This document shows positions 1 through 10,500 of a stretch of 64,000 bases of DNA, piece after piece. Source of the stretch: Zygnema cylindricum. Taxonomy: Eukaryota; Streptophyta; Zygnematophyceae; Zygnematales; Zygnemataceae. The stretch spans positions 101,563-165,562 of the forward strand of contig JBBHKE010001093.1 in the NCBI GenBank assembly GCA_037447655.1, read 5' to 3'. Both the position numbers and the translations under genes were made by a program. Below the pieces are notes generated by a model, which was not told the origin of the DNA, made no database searches, and was given only the letters and a program-made list of their open reading frames with translations. Each line of letters opens with the position of its first letter. The first letter of the stretch is position 1.

Positions 1-2
1 GC

Positions 3-164
3 TACCAACGGATTCGTGCCTCCATGTTGGGTGAGGAAGGGCCACCTGGAGGACACAAGATGCAGTATAGGAAAGAGGAGGACTATGGTGAGAGTGGGAG
101 GGAGAGGAAGGGGAGGGAGGGGGTAGAGGAGGGGGTAGAGGAGGGGGAGGGGAGAGATGGGTAA
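3..164 (+). CDS. Possible terminal exon fragment, unknown product
   Basis: One frame is open from the window edge to a TAA at 162-164 (53 codons). The first ~30 codons have mixed composition with several charged residues. The rest is a Gly/Glu/Arg run encoded by a purine tract, where stop-free frames are easily spurious. The upstream part lies outside the window, so neither start nor splice acceptor can be judged. I recognise no family. It could equally be intergenic DNA. Confidence 0.18.
   Translation, partial: YQRIRASMLGEEGPPGGHKMQYRKEEDYGESGRERKGREGVEEGVEEGEGRDG
95..153 (+). repeat. G-rich polypurine tract
   Basis: Runs of GGG/GGGG separated by A or AGA, with two near-identical GGGGGTAGAGGA units. 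Four or more closely spaced G-runs could form a G-quadruplex. Similar tracts occur at 4545-4672 and near the right edge of the window. Confidence 0.7.
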
Positions 165-460
165 TATTTCAATAGAGCTTATTTGCCGAAAAAAACAATT
201 GCTTTGTTGTCTTGAATTTTTTTTCTGTTTGCATTCGGTGAGCTGTCTAACACCTTGGTTTTGATAATGTTGTTCAGTTTTGCTGGCATGGAGAACAAAC
301 GAATTTGAAATCTACGCTGCATTCGATCTTCTTGCAGATAAGGTGAGAAGCAAAAGTTCCTTTTAGAATCAGATGTTCCGTGGAAAGTCGTTTTTTACAG
401 AAATGCAACAAAGTCATCAGAATTTGTTCTTCAATAATTTTCTTAGTTCTTGATATCATT

Positions 461-805
461 TGTGATCATGATGACCATGATAGTCATCATCATGAAAGGC
501 ATTATCATCTTTGTCATCATTATCTTCGTCGTCGTTATTATTGTCATCATTATCATTGTTATCAATATCATCGTCAACAATATCATCGTCCTCATTATTA
601 TCGTCATCATTATCATCTTCATCATTATTATCGTCATCTTTATCATCGTCATCAATATCATCGTGATCATTATCATCGTCACCATTATCATCGTCACCAT
701 TATCATCGTCATCATTATCACTGTTATCACTTTCATATTCATCATTATCACTTTATTATCATCGCCGTCATTATCATTGTCATCATTATCATCACTGTCA
801 TCATA
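461..805 (+). repeat. Imperfect TCA/TTA/TCG trinucleotide microsatellite
   Basis: About 345 bp of interspersed TCATCA, TTATCA and TCGTCA units. Long open frames on both strands (His/Tyr-rich or Ile/Val/Met-rich) are by-products of the triplet period and are not taken as genes. Confidence 0.9.
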
Positions 806-830
806 TGCCAGCTCTTTTTGTTTGTGCCTC

Positions 831-1140
831 TGGCGAGAGTTAATTCTTGAAGGTCCTGTAGTTCAGAAAGGTTGGACTCTAAACAGTGTTGTGTCTTCTA
901 ATGCAAAATTCTGAAAAGGGAAAATGTTAGCGTTCTCGTTTCTATGTCTACACTACATCTGGTGCACATATTTCTCACATTTCCTATCATGTCCAACTTC
1001 AGATTGCCTTCATATCTTTTTGATGTTTGTGACGCTTTCGTCTTCTTGCAGCGGACGTCCATTGCCGTATGCAACCGTGTCAGCCAATGGCTTCGCAGTC
1101 AGGAGGATGAACTCTTCTCATTGACGCCTTTCTTTTTTCC
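831..1140. other. Unrecognised sequence between microsatellites
   Basis: Mixed-composition DNA with only short open frames (about 66 codons) and no recognisable family. I see no element ends or RNA gene here. Confidence 0.5.
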
Positions 1141-1141
1141 C

Positions 1142-1232
1142 TAATGATGATGATGTTGTTGTTGACATTGTTGTTGTTGTTGTTGTTGTTGTTCTTGTTG
1201 TTGTTGATGATGATGATGATGGCGACGACGAC
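1142..1232 (+). repeat. TGT/TGA trinucleotide microsatellite
   Basis: Tandem TGTTGT passing into TGATGATGATG and a short CGACGACG stretch. Confidence 0.85.
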
Positions 1233-2002
1233 GATGATCATGATGATCATATGATGTTGTGATCTTGGTAAGGGTAAAGAGTTTTATGATAAGTGGTTAA
1301 TGTTGTATTCATGGTGTGGTAATGTCGTCGATGTGATCGAGCCGCTGGCGGTGGTATTCTGTAAAATGGTTTAAATAGTGATGATCTTTGCCATGTGGGA
1401 GACCTCCATGGCAATTATGACATTAGCAATGTCGACCGTTACAAAGATGATAATGGTATTAATGATGATGAAGGTGGAAATTGGGTCCTTGGTAATATAG
1501 TTTGCTAGAGGTTTCCGATATTTGTTACTAAGGTTTTCGGGCTGGTTACAAGTCCAAAATAATTATCCATTGTATTGTCAATAAAAGTCGGTCATTAGAG
1601 TGGTGGAGGGATGTGTCTTAAGATCGTAAATTCAACTAGAAGAAATTCCCATCCATTAACTACTGCAAGTTACTCATTTATATTCAATTAGTCCGTTTAT
1701 CCAATCATTGGCCACCACGATGAATGTCATGGTCTAGCATAAAGCTTTCTAACAATTAGGTATCACGCATGTTAGCATGGCAAATGATATGAAATAAAAG
1801 CCCATCATTGGTTAAACCTGTTTTTTAGGTCATGATCCGGTTTATGTATTGAAAATGTTTTTAATATTAAATTACTGTCAAAGTTACTGTTAACTAAATC
1901 ATCAATCCTGAAGTATGCAAACCCTAAAAAACCCTTTTTCATTTTGGTAGGCATAATAGGCAAAGGCACAATGTTCAAAGGCATGACTTTAGAACTTGTA
2001 AC
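1233..2002. other. Unrecognised AT-rich sequence
   Basis: No supported gene. The longest minus-strand frame (1805-2035) resembles nothing I recognise and runs into the direct repeat that follows. Confidence 0.5.
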
Positions 2003-2420
2003 TATGTTAGGTTTAAACATTGCATTTTGAATCACATTCAGAAGAAAGTGTTTAAATAACCTTCTGTTCTCCTTTTAACCACCCATTTAGTTAGGTGTGA
2101 AGCTACTTTCCATCTACTATATCAACTTTGTAGTCATTATTCCTCTCCATCTTCTCCTGTAGCTTGAAGCTATGGACAATATGTGGATTTTTGTGTTCTC
2201 GAAAAAATAATGACGATTCCTGTTGTTTACATATAGGGGGCCTTATGAAATCAGAGTGATAGCAAATTGGCCATAGATATAGAAGTGAAAGAGAGGGAAA
2301 TCATGGTAAATAACCAAAAAAGACAGTAAAAGCTCTGGGGGAGGAAGTAATACATCACAACCACAAATGCGCGACCAGGAACAACGGAAATAATATTGAG
2401 GTGCTACACTCTTTGACAAT
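2003..2420 (+). repeat. Direct repeat copy 1 (~400 bp, unknown)
   Basis: This stretch is clearly similar to 3727-4125 in the same orientation. Shared blocks include TATGTTAGGTTTAAAC at the start, CTCTGGGGGAGGAAGTAATAC, and CTACACTC at the end. Small indels separate the copies and weaker similarity continues about 90 bp further. I recognise no coding domain. It may be a diverged interspersed repeat. Confidence 0.75.
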
Positions 2421-2776
2421 TTTTTTTTTGCAACTCCATTGCTCTTATAAGGTTCCTTAGTTTGGCCTATTTAAAGGTTTTGACCATGACACAGTTGTTT
2501 GTCCTGTTTTGTTTGATTTTTAATCTATAATCACGATCATAGAACAGTTGGCTACGGTGATGGTTTATTGCTTAGGTTGAACTGTTTGGGAAACTGTTGT
2601 ACTATCCCAAAACATTAGAGTGCGGAAGGTTGATTGTTTGAAAGTTGTGATGTCAGCATGTTTGAACACTGCCATCTGACAGCTTCACCGGCTCCATACG
2701 GACAAACAGTCTGTGACTAAAAGTTCTTGGTTATTTGATTGACAATGTCACCACGAAACGTGAAGGCTACATAAAT

Positions 2777-2963
2777 ATTTACTAGTGTTGAAGTTGATTG
2801 CCACTTAAAACATCTTTTCTTTGTGCACATATGTTGAGTTGTCAGTCAGAGAGCAAATAGGAAGATGAGAATCTTGCTTTCCAATAGCAACTGTTGGAAT
2901 GAAAATCTTACACAAAGAAAAGATATTTAAAGTGGGGAAAAACTTTAACACTACTAAAGATTA
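2777..2963. mobile_element. Fold-back MITE-like element 1
   Basis: The ends form an imperfect inverted repeat: TTTACTAGTGTTGAAGTT on the left matches the complement of the right end (AACTTTAACACTACTAAA). The similarity continues inward through the CATCTTTTCTTTG block. No coding capacity. The target duplication is not resolved because element 2 abuts it. Confidence 0.5.
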
Positions 2964-3180
2964 GTACACCGTGAATCTCTATTAGTGTTAATGTTCTTTT
3001 CGTCTCTAAAAACATCTTTTCTCCATACACACATGTCGGATTATGGATCTAACAATTATGATTGAAAGATAAGATTCTCATCTTTCGATGGGCTGATTAA
3101 GAATATACATGTGCATGGAGAAAAGATGTTTTAAGTCGTGAAAATATTATTAACACTAATAGCGATTTACAATATAATAC
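2964..3180. mobile_element. Fold-back MITE-like element 2
   Basis: The left end begins GTACACCGTGAATCTCTATTAG. The right end carries the complement CTAATAGCGATTTACAATATAATAC. The arms stay complementary for about 70 bp, including AACATCTTTTCTCCAT against ATGGAGAAAAGATGTT. The CACCG...CTATTAG...GTT end motif recurs at 21771-22005, 42466-42660, 61441-61495 and 62154-62448, which defines a MITE family in this genome. Confidence 0.6.
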
Positions 3181-3726
3181 AGTCATGTGGATAGACAGAG
3201 GTTGCAAGTAGGTATTAGTCTATGCACTTAGTTATGCTTCCCACTGTAAGCACTTCAAACTTGTTGTATTGAACTATTGCAAACTAAATCAAAAGACGGA
3301 AGTTCAAGCTGGAGAGGCATGGTATTGGATGGTTTTATGATACAATAGAATATAATGACATATATGGACACAATCATTCTCCCTTTAGAGAGGTGTAATT
3401 CTTTCATCAAAAGGTTTATCGAAGGTTTCTTTCATACCTTCCACTAATTTACCTTCCTTCTTTGTGCCTTCTTTATCGAGGAAGAAACCTTGAGGCTTAT
3501 TGAGGCTTTGAAAATAATTTATTAAGAAATAACAATGGTGAACATCTACATACATTGGCATTGAAAAATGGGAGATAAAAATGACCAAACTTCCAAGAAA
3601 ACAAAAAAAGGAAAAACAAGGAAATAATCTGCAAACAAGGCAAGCTAACAGTGGAAGAACAACAAGCACCAAAACAACAACAAGATAGTGTATGCACAAT
3701 AACTTACAAACTTCAATGCAAAGTTG
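3181..3726. other. Unrecognised sequence
   Basis: AT-rich DNA with overlapping minus-strand frames (3385-3699) of hydrophobic low-complexity composition. I see no family signature. Confidence 0.5.
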
Positions 3727-4125
3727 TATGTTAGGTTTAAACGTTTGCTTTGTGAATCACATTCGGAAAAAAACGTCTAAACATCCTTTCGTTCTCCTTT
3801 TAACCACCATTTGGTCGGGCGTCAAGTTACCTTCCATCAATTAAATCAATCTCCTAGTTATTATACCTCTCCATCCTTCTCCATCCTCACATGGAAGATG
3901 GAATTTTGGACAGTATATGGGTCATTCTTGTTCTTTACATAAAAAACAAGCCTTATGAAAACAGAGTGATAGCAAGTTGGCCATATATGTATAAGTGAAG
4001 GAGAAGGAAATCATGGCAAACAATCTTAAAAGAAAGTGAAAGCTCTGGGGGAGGAAGTAATACAATAACCACAAATGCGCAAAAAATAACAATGTAAAAG
4101 ATATTGTGGTTCTACACTCATTTAC
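3727..4125 (+). repeat. Direct repeat copy 2 (~400 bp, unknown)
   Basis: Second copy of the repeat at 2003-2420, same orientation, separated by about 1.3 kb that contains the two MITEs. The presence of MITEs only between the copies suggests the copies are older than, or independent of, those insertions. Confidence 0.75.
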
Positions 4126-4544
4126 TCATTTTGTTGTGCAGCTTCTTTGCCTTTAGTTTGCCCTCGATAAAGGTCTGCACAATGAGATTGTTGTGTTGGC
4201 CTATCACATTGTTTGAATATAACTTAACTACTTCAATTTTATACAAAAATACAACTAAAAGGAGCCCACCAAGAACACATCGACTATCCACACTAGCAAT
4301 AGCAAATCGAAAGAGGATAGAAGCTCGCGCTCGTTATAAGTCACAGATCAATGTTGGCAATACCAAAAAAAAATCAAGAAGTCCCTTGGGGGCCCATACC
4401 CTTTACAGAGAGTTTACCACAAGTACAATGGATATCATCCACATCACCTCCTAGCCAACCAAATATCTCCCTAACCATCAGAATAAAGTCATCCATAGCA
4501 TCAAGATGTCACAACTCAAGATCATCCTTCTAAGGAGTGTTCTG
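4126..4544. other. Unrecognised sequence with short open frames
   Basis: Contains a 116-codon plus-strand frame (4104-4454) and a minus-strand stretch open for about 45 codons near 4380-4520. Neither resembles a family I recognise. Confidence 0.4.
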
Positions 4545-4672
4545 GTGAGGGAGATGGAGATAGAGAGGGAGAGGGAGAGTCACTCACACTTGTTGAGCGA
4601 AGGAGGGAGGGAGAGAGGGAGGGAGGGAGGGATAGATGGATGGAGGGAGGGTGGGTGGGTGTAACTGAGGCA
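4545..4672 (+). repeat. GGGA/GAGA polypurine tract
   Basis: Contains GAGGGAGGGAGGGAGGGA and GGGTGGGTGGGTG runs capable of G-quadruplex formation. It ends 14 bp before the left end of element B1. Confidence 0.85.
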
Positions 4673-5206
4673 AGGTATGTCAAAGCTGTTGATATTTGAG
4701 TATTTTCTAGGTCTGTATTAGGATAGAAAAGAGCAGAGGCACTCTGCCTCTAACTCCGCTCTACCGCTCTCCAAACTTGTAGTGGTCACTGAAGGCTGGA
4801 TAAGGAGCTAGAGCCAGACTGGCTAAAGCTCACTAGAGAAGACAAGGGGGGAATTAGGTAGATTTACCAAAAGGTATTTGACGGACCCAAGAATTGATCG
4901 TGGTATACCTGCCGTCTGTCAAGACAACCGTAGCCGGTAGCTTTGTCCATTTAGTCTAGGACTAGTGCTAAGGAGTATAGGGTTTAATATGTATTTAAAC
5001 ATGTACACGTAGGTTTTTCCATTTAACTAGATTACGGTTTATAGGGCATAGAAACAATTGTACTATTAGTACCGACGAAACAAATAGTACGGACATTTGT
5101 TTCGACGATCCGTATTAAATACCGATATTAATCAGACGGCCGTAGTTAGCGTCGACTTCACGGAAAGGACAATTTGGCAGTTTGCGGACTCCGCCACTCC
5201 ATATGA

Positions 5207-5212
5207 CACGTG
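5207..5212 (+). promoter_or_regulatory. G-box / ABRE core in LTR U3
   Basis: GACACGTGGC context about 240 bp upstream of the TATA box. The same GATGACACGTGGC block recurs in LTRs of families A, B, E and the solo LTR, so it is conserved across families otherwise quite diverged. In plants this core is bound by bZIP/bHLH factors. Use here is inference. Confidence 0.55.
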
Positions 5213-5450
5213 GCAACATCATACGAGTTTACGAAATCTCCGGAACGGAAGACAACAAGTCAAGATGTGACAAATGTCGCATTATGGTGACGTCGTACAC
5301 TGTCCGTACAGAAAGTACTCTGACATCTAAACTTTATTGTACGATACAATCCTATGAGTGGGCAGTACCTCAGTACTAGGGGGTTTAGAGAGGGGTTTAG
5401 GACTTAGAATATTTTGGGTATGTAGCCCGCCTCTCTCAAAGAGCATCTTG

Positions 5451-5458
5451 TATAAAAG
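5451..5458 (+). promoter_or_regulatory. LTR TATA box
   Basis: TATAAAAG within CTTGTATAAAAGG. The same block is at 8468-8475 in the 3' LTR, and variants occur in B2 (24266-24273) and family A (TGTACAAAAGG). It sits ~350 bp before the LTR end, so R and U5 would follow it. Confidence 0.65.
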
Positions 5459-5796
5459 GCAGACTTTGAATAGCCATAACTATTAATTCAATTGACCAAT
5501 TTCAATGGTTGTTTTTGCTTCGCACTCAAGGGAGTCCAGGCTACACAGAGTTGTAGTCGGTCAAAGTGTTTGCCTGCCAGGATGGTTGCATTTATAAGCG
5601 AAAGTCAAAGTGGGGAATGTTATCCAAAACTCATATTCATTCTGTGGTGGAACTGAGCACACAGAAAGTTTTTTTTCACAAGGGTGAAATTCTAATGGGG
5701 TTATGATTGTCAAGGGGCCAATCAATTGATTTTATTTAAACTTGGAGTCAGCACTACCTAGATAAGCTTCTCGTGAGGTGCCTACTCTGAGGACCA

Positions 5797-7094
5797 ATGG
5801 AGGTCTTAGAGTTACAGGTTATGGCCCAACCATCTAGGGTGCCTATGTTCGATGGAAAAGGTTTCATTTATTAGGAGTTTACGATGGAGGGATTGCTTTT
5901 CGAAGAGCACTTATGGGGAATTGTTTCGGGACAAGTCAGGTGTCCGCCACCAGCCTTTCGAGGAACTCACTATGGAGAATCATCTGAGGCTTTCCAAAAA
6001 ACTAACCAGAGTAAGGATGGAACGGAAGGTGAAGGGAAAATCATTACCATGGAAGGGGGAAAAGGGGAGAAGGATAAACGGAAACCGATGGTGAGGGAAG
6101 CTAGGCTCTCGGCTACGGTTCCACTCGTGGGGGTTATAACTGAACCAAAAAATGAAGAAAATGACAGAAAAATTTAGGAATATAAAAACACTATAGCAAA
6201 ACATCTCATACTTAGATATGTGTCTAAGTCCATAGCTATCACTCTTTTAAATCTAGCCAAGTTTTCGGAAATCTGGGAAACACTAATTCAGATTTATAAA
6301 AGAATTACAAAGAAATGAAGGAGTGAAATGAAACGGCCTATATTTATAAAGGCGTTAGCATGATAGAGTTTTGCAAGTATATTGTTGCGTTATATGTTGA
6401 GCTTGCTAGTGCAGGTTATGTAGAATCTGAGGTGAGAAGGATTAACACACTAATTATGAAACATCCAGATGAGTACGAAGACATAATTTACCGTATGCAG
6501 GCAATGGAATGCTCTTCATGGACTTGGAGCATTATCATGGGGATGATTCTTGTGAGGGAAAGCACTTTGGAGCTTCGTAGGGGATGTAACACGGTGAATG
6601 CATTTACAGCTGGTGGTGACTGGCGGAAGCGTGATGAGAAAAACGGTGTTGTCGAGCAGAAGCGTGACGAGAGAAAGAAAGACAAAGGTAAACCTTTTTG
6701 GAACTTCGGTGGAAAGAGAGGGAGAGGAAAAAGAAGGGGAGCTTTGGAAAAAGGGGTTTGCTTCCCTTGTAGTAAACCACGTCACTATATGGAGGAGTGT
6801 CGTTGTTTGGAAGAAATTAGAAGTAGGTATGTGAATGAGGAGAGAGAAGGGGAAGAGGAGAAAGAGGATGAAGAAATTTTGGAGCTTCTTCACATCTGTA
6901 GAGTGGAGAAAAGAGAAAAGCACACAGAAATTCCACGAAAGCAACAGTGTGCTTTTGGAAGTATAAGGGAAGTAAAAGGAAGGGAGGTACTTGAGGGAGT
7001 TAGAAATAATGAGGATAATTTTATCGATATGTTGGAAACAGAAAACTGGTCGGATAGGGATACTCAACGGATTCCGAGGAAAGGGAAAAAGTAA
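5797..7094 (+). pseudogene. B1 gag, degenerate
   Basis: The frame starts at ATG 5797 inside the LTR and reads through the primer site (E-L-Q-V-M then PSRVP-F-G). TAG at 5872-5874 replaces the Trp seen in B2, and TAG at 6175-6177 again replaces a Trp. Further frameshifts follow. The core gag helices (AKHLILRYVSKS...; EVRRINTLIMKHPDEYEDIIYRMQAMECSSW) are recognisable and align with family A. A zinc knuckle remains near 6766-6801 (CFPC-KPRHYMEEC, CX2CX4HX4C). The last stretch (6360-7094) is open for 244 codons and becomes highly charged. Structural protein of virus-like particles, now non-functional as one chain. Confidence 0.75.
5817..5829 (+). other. B1 primer binding site
   Basis: GGTTATGGCCCAA immediately follows the LTR. 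It differs by two bases from GGTTATGGGCCCA, the complement of the initiator tRNA-Met anticodon arm found in the other elements. Confidence 0.7.
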
Positions 7095-7690
7095 AACTAG
7101 AGGGGGTTTTAAAGGATAGGGAAGATATGAAATATTTAATCAAAGGTTTAGGGGAGAGGAAAAATTTATTGGGAATAAAGTCAGAAAGTGATAGTGAGCG
7201 AGTGAGGAAAGTTCAGAAAATGGGGTTAGTATCATAGATAAAAATATGAGTATGGAAGATGTAGATCTTATGAGGGACTTAGTGGGGACTCTTGATTTAA
7301 AGATAAGTTTGGGGGGTAATGGCTTTGACATCACTAAAGGGAGTGATGGCATTTATGAAGGTGTGCCTGTAAAAGGGTTAACATCTTGGTGTGTGTTACA
7401 TATTTGAGATGGGGCTGGCTGTTTGAATTGCAAGACGGAAATAAGATTTAGTGTGGATGGAAAAAAGATGTGGATTAAATCTTGGCTCGGATTTATGAAA
7501 AGTTGGATGCTAAATACAATGTGTGATGCAATTATTATTTCGGTTCATCTAATGTACAGTTGTAAATACGAGAGTATTTTTCTTAAGCTTATGAAAGGAA
7601 AAGGAAAAAGAAAAAGAAAAAAAAGGGAGGGGGTGTTTGTTTATTTGTTTGTGGGAGTAGAAAGGAAAATATACTGGAAAATAAGGGGAG
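7095..7690 (+). pseudogene. B1 residual RT/RNase H region and polypurine tract
   Basis: In shifting frames this region aligns with the C-terminal half of the B3 318-codon frame: a (K)xLLGIK-ESDSE segment equivalent to the RT thumb (YILGIQVERD in family A), then MSMEDVDLMR-LVGT, DITxxSD and a glycine-rich block equivalent to RNase H. Many stops. It ends in the purine tract AAAATAAGGGGAG (7678-7690) that primes plus-strand synthesis. Confidence 0.6.
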
Positions 7691-8842
7691 TGTTGATATT
7701 TGAGTATTTTCTAGGTCTGTATTAGGATAGAAAAGAGCATAGGCAGTCTGCCACTAACTCCCCTCTCCAAGCCCCCACACTTGTCATAGTCACCGAAGGC
7801 TTGATAAGGAGCTAGAGCCATGGCTGCCTAAAGCTCACTAGAGCCTAAAGCTCACTAGAGAAGACATGGGGTGAATTAGGTAGATTTACCAAAAGCTACT
7901 TGACGACAGGAATTAATCTTGGTACGTGCCGTCCGTCAAGACAACCGTAGCTGGTAGCTTTGTCCGTTTAGTTTAGGACTAGTGCTAAAGTGTATTGGGT
8001 TTAATATGTATTTAAACATGTACACGCAGGCTTTTCCATTTAACTAGATTACGGTTTATAGGGCATAGAAACAACTGTACTATTAGTACCGGACGAAACA
8101 AATAGCACGGACATTTGTTTCGACGGTCCGTATTAAATACCGATATCAATTAGACGACCGTAGTTAGCGCCGGCTTCGCGAAAAGGACAATTTGGCGGTT
8201 TGCGGACTCCGCCACTGCGGATGACACATGGCAACATCATACAGGCTTACAGAATCTCCGGATCGGAAGACAACAAATCCGGATGTGACAAATATCGCAT
8301 TATGGCGACGTCGTACACTGTCCGTACAGAAAGTACTCGTGCATCTGTACTTTATTGTACGGTACAGTCCTGTGATTGGTCATTACCTTAGTACTAGGGG
8401 GTTTAAAGAGGGGTTTAGGACTTAGAATATTTTGGATAGGTAGCCGCCTCTTCCAGATAGCATCTTGTATAAAAGGCAAACTTTGGCTAGCCATAACTAT
8501 TAACTCAGTTGACCAATTTCAGTGATTCTTTTTGCTGCGGACTCAGGGTAGTCTAAGCTACAAAGGGGTATAGTCGGTCAGAGTGTTTGCCTACCAGGGT
8601 AGCTGAATCTATAAGGGATATTCAAAGTGGGGAATGTTATCCAAAACTCATATTCTAACTCCGCGTTCTGTGGTGGAACTGAGCACACAGAAAGTCTTAT
8701 TTCACAGGGGTGTAGCTGTAATGGGGTTTGGATTGTCAAGGGGTCAATCATTTGGTTTTATATAAACTTGGAGTCAGCACTACCTAGATAAGCTTCTCGT
8801 GAGCTGTCTACTGTGAGGAACAATGGAGGTCTCAGAGTTAAA
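7691..8842 (+). repeat. B1 3' LTR
   Basis: Begins TGTTGATATT directly after the polypurine tract. It carries TATAAAAG at 8468-8475 and a CCAAT-type ATTGG at about 8375. The terminal CA is lost or mutated (GAGTTAAAAG). It has diverged from the 5' LTR by many substitutions and small indels, so this is an old insertion. Confidence 0.85.
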
Positions 8843-9021
8843 AGTGTGACCAAAAATATAATTGGACCATTCAGCGAAACTCAATTAATTTCCTTATAGT
8901 TGTGACATGTTAGGACGAACAATATACCCTCCCTTTTAGAAAGCAATAGTTTTAACGATGTGAGAATGATCTTGTGTGCCTATATTAATACTCTCCAATT
9001 GGAGCAATGGAGCAAGTGGAT
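8843..9021. other. Spacer between elements B1 and G
   Basis: Short AT-rich spacer with nothing recognisable. Confidence 0.5.
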
Positions 9022-10392
9022 TGTTGAAAAAGGTATTTTATATTTCTATCTTTTTTTTGACAACATGTGGTGTCATTTAAATCCTCATACTTGTCGTAGT
9101 CACTGAGGACTCAAAGACAGCCATGGGTACCTTAGAAAAAGAGGGAGGCAGACAGGGAGATAACGAAAGGGACATGAGGCACATCCCCTTGCAAAAGATA
9201 GGCTGTCAAACCAAGATTTGATCCTAGGTTCTACAAGATTATTGTTGTACAACGTCTTGTCTGTCTTATCCGTTAAGTCTTGATGAAGCGTTACGTACAT
9301 GGGAAATAATTCATACTTAAAGATATACCACTTGACATACCATTTAACGGATTATAGAACTGAACGAACACGAAACAAGCCGGACTGCACGAAATACCGG
9401 ACCGCACAAAATACACGAAACGACATTTAATATAAACGGACGAAATCAAATGTTGACTTCAGATCGGACGACTCACACTAGAGGTGATGTACTGGAGTGG
9501 TCGTTTGGCGGTTTGTGAGCTAATGTCGGCGGATGACACATGGCAAGACATGAGTGGATGGCGGACATTACGGGGAGAGCGACCATAGCTCAAGAATAGA
9601 CAAGAGTTAGCAAGACGGCCATGCCTTACCATGGTCGTACAAAAAGTACAACGACTTTTTGTACTTTACATCTTTTGATTAGTTTGGTACTACAGTAGTA
9701 AGGGATTTAGGACTTAGACATTTTTCAAGCGCCTCTCTCTAAGAGACCTTTTATATTTATAGGCCATCTTTGGCCATCCATAACTTACAAGTCATGGGAG
9801 CAAATTTAGAAATTCTTTTTGCGTCTGACTCAGAGGAGTTGGGCCCTCACACAGATCAAGGGATCGAATTCAAAAATTCTTTTAGAGTCTGACTCAAAGG
9901 AGTTGGGCTCTCACAGAGGTGAGGTTGGTCAGACTCGTGTTTAGCCGCGGGTGGCTTTTATTTGATTTGAAAGTAAAAGGGGCAAATATTATCCTAAAGG
10001 CTTCATATATGCTAGACATTCCGTGGGCCAATGGAGGTCACAGAATTACATGTTGTGGGCCCACCCTCTACGGTGCCCATTTTTAATGGAACGGGGTTGA
10101 TATATTGGGAAACTATGATGAGGGGTGCACTTTTTGAAAAACGGCTTTGGGGCATTGTGAGTGGTTTGTTCGGCCGTTATCTGCAAATAGGGGAATTCCA
10201 CCAGGTTTGGAGGAGCTCGATTCTAAGGAGGAATTGGGGAGACAGAGGAGGTAGATGATGACGGGGAGAGCATTGTGTTGGACAAAAGCAAAGAGAAAGG
10301 GAAGGAGAAACTCACACTGATAGCTTCTCAATCGATACCGGTAGGGGTTGTTCCAAAAGCCGCGGCAAATGATACTGAAATCCATGATTTCT
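9022..10392 (+). mobile_element. Truncated copia element G (5' LTR plus gag start)
   Basis: LTR 9022-10050 (TGTTGAAAAA...GAATTACA) is followed by primer site TGTTGTGGGCCCA (10051-10063) and ~330 bp of gag. The sequence then changes abruptly to inverted element F at about 10383-10392. No 3' LTR in this orientation was found. The LTR has a TATA-like TATATTTATA at ~9752 and an antisense T-arm-like CCAAG-ATTTGAT-CCTAGG at 9211-9228. Confidence 0.75.
10031..10382 (+). pseudogene. Element G gag N-terminus, truncated
   Basis: ATG at 10031 lies 20 bp inside the LTR. It encodes MEVTELHVVGPPSTVPIFNG, closely matching the family A gag start, then FEKRLWGIVSG. After about 55 residues the similarity in this frame fades, with a stop at 10256-10258. 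The zinc knuckle and pol are missing because of the junction with element F. Confidence 0.7.
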
Positions 10393-10500
10393 AAGGCAGC
10401 CATGGCTGTTTGCCAGTCCTTACTGACTACGACAAGTATAAGGGCTGTAGTACTAGCATAGATTGACAAAGAGAAAGAGGATAAAATATTTTTTTCAACA

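Larger units (their letters stand above)
4687..5816 (+). repeat. B1 5' LTR
   Basis: Begins TGTTGATATT and ends GAGTTACA (TG...CA). It matches 7691-8842 over its length. It contains a G-box (5207-5212), a TATA box (5451-5458), an antisense tRNA-like T-arm near 4885-4905 and the gag ATG at 5797, 20 bp before its end. Confidence 0.9.
4687..8842 (+). mobile_element. Non-autonomous Ty1/copia derivative B1
   Basis: Two direct LTRs (4687-5816 and 7691-~8842) flank only 1.87 kb of internal DNA. Order inside: primer site at 5817, decayed gag with a zinc-knuckle remnant, an acidic/basic linker, degenerate RT-thumb and RNase H scraps, then a polypurine tract (7678-7690). Protease, the integrase core and the RT palm are absent. 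The 5 bp before the element is AAAGC. The right end reads GTTA followed by AAAGT instead of GTTACA, so the target duplication is only plausible after a small end deletion and one change. B2 and B3 are relatives with the same layout. Confidence 0.85.

Noticed and set aside
461-805. CRISPR-like regular repeats
   Set aside because: Short irregular triplets without unique spacers, in a eukaryotic context with no cas genes. The 23-bp hAT units are contiguous, also without spacers.
380-914. Long His/Tyr-rich and Ile/Val-rich open frames
   Set aside because: They are produced by the TCA/TTA trinucleotide microsatellite on both strands. No conserved domain and no start context.
6488-7067. Minus-strand frame of 183 codons opposite B1 gag
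   Set aside because: Shadow of purine-rich gag coding DNA. Ser/Phe/Leu-rich, without family similarity.
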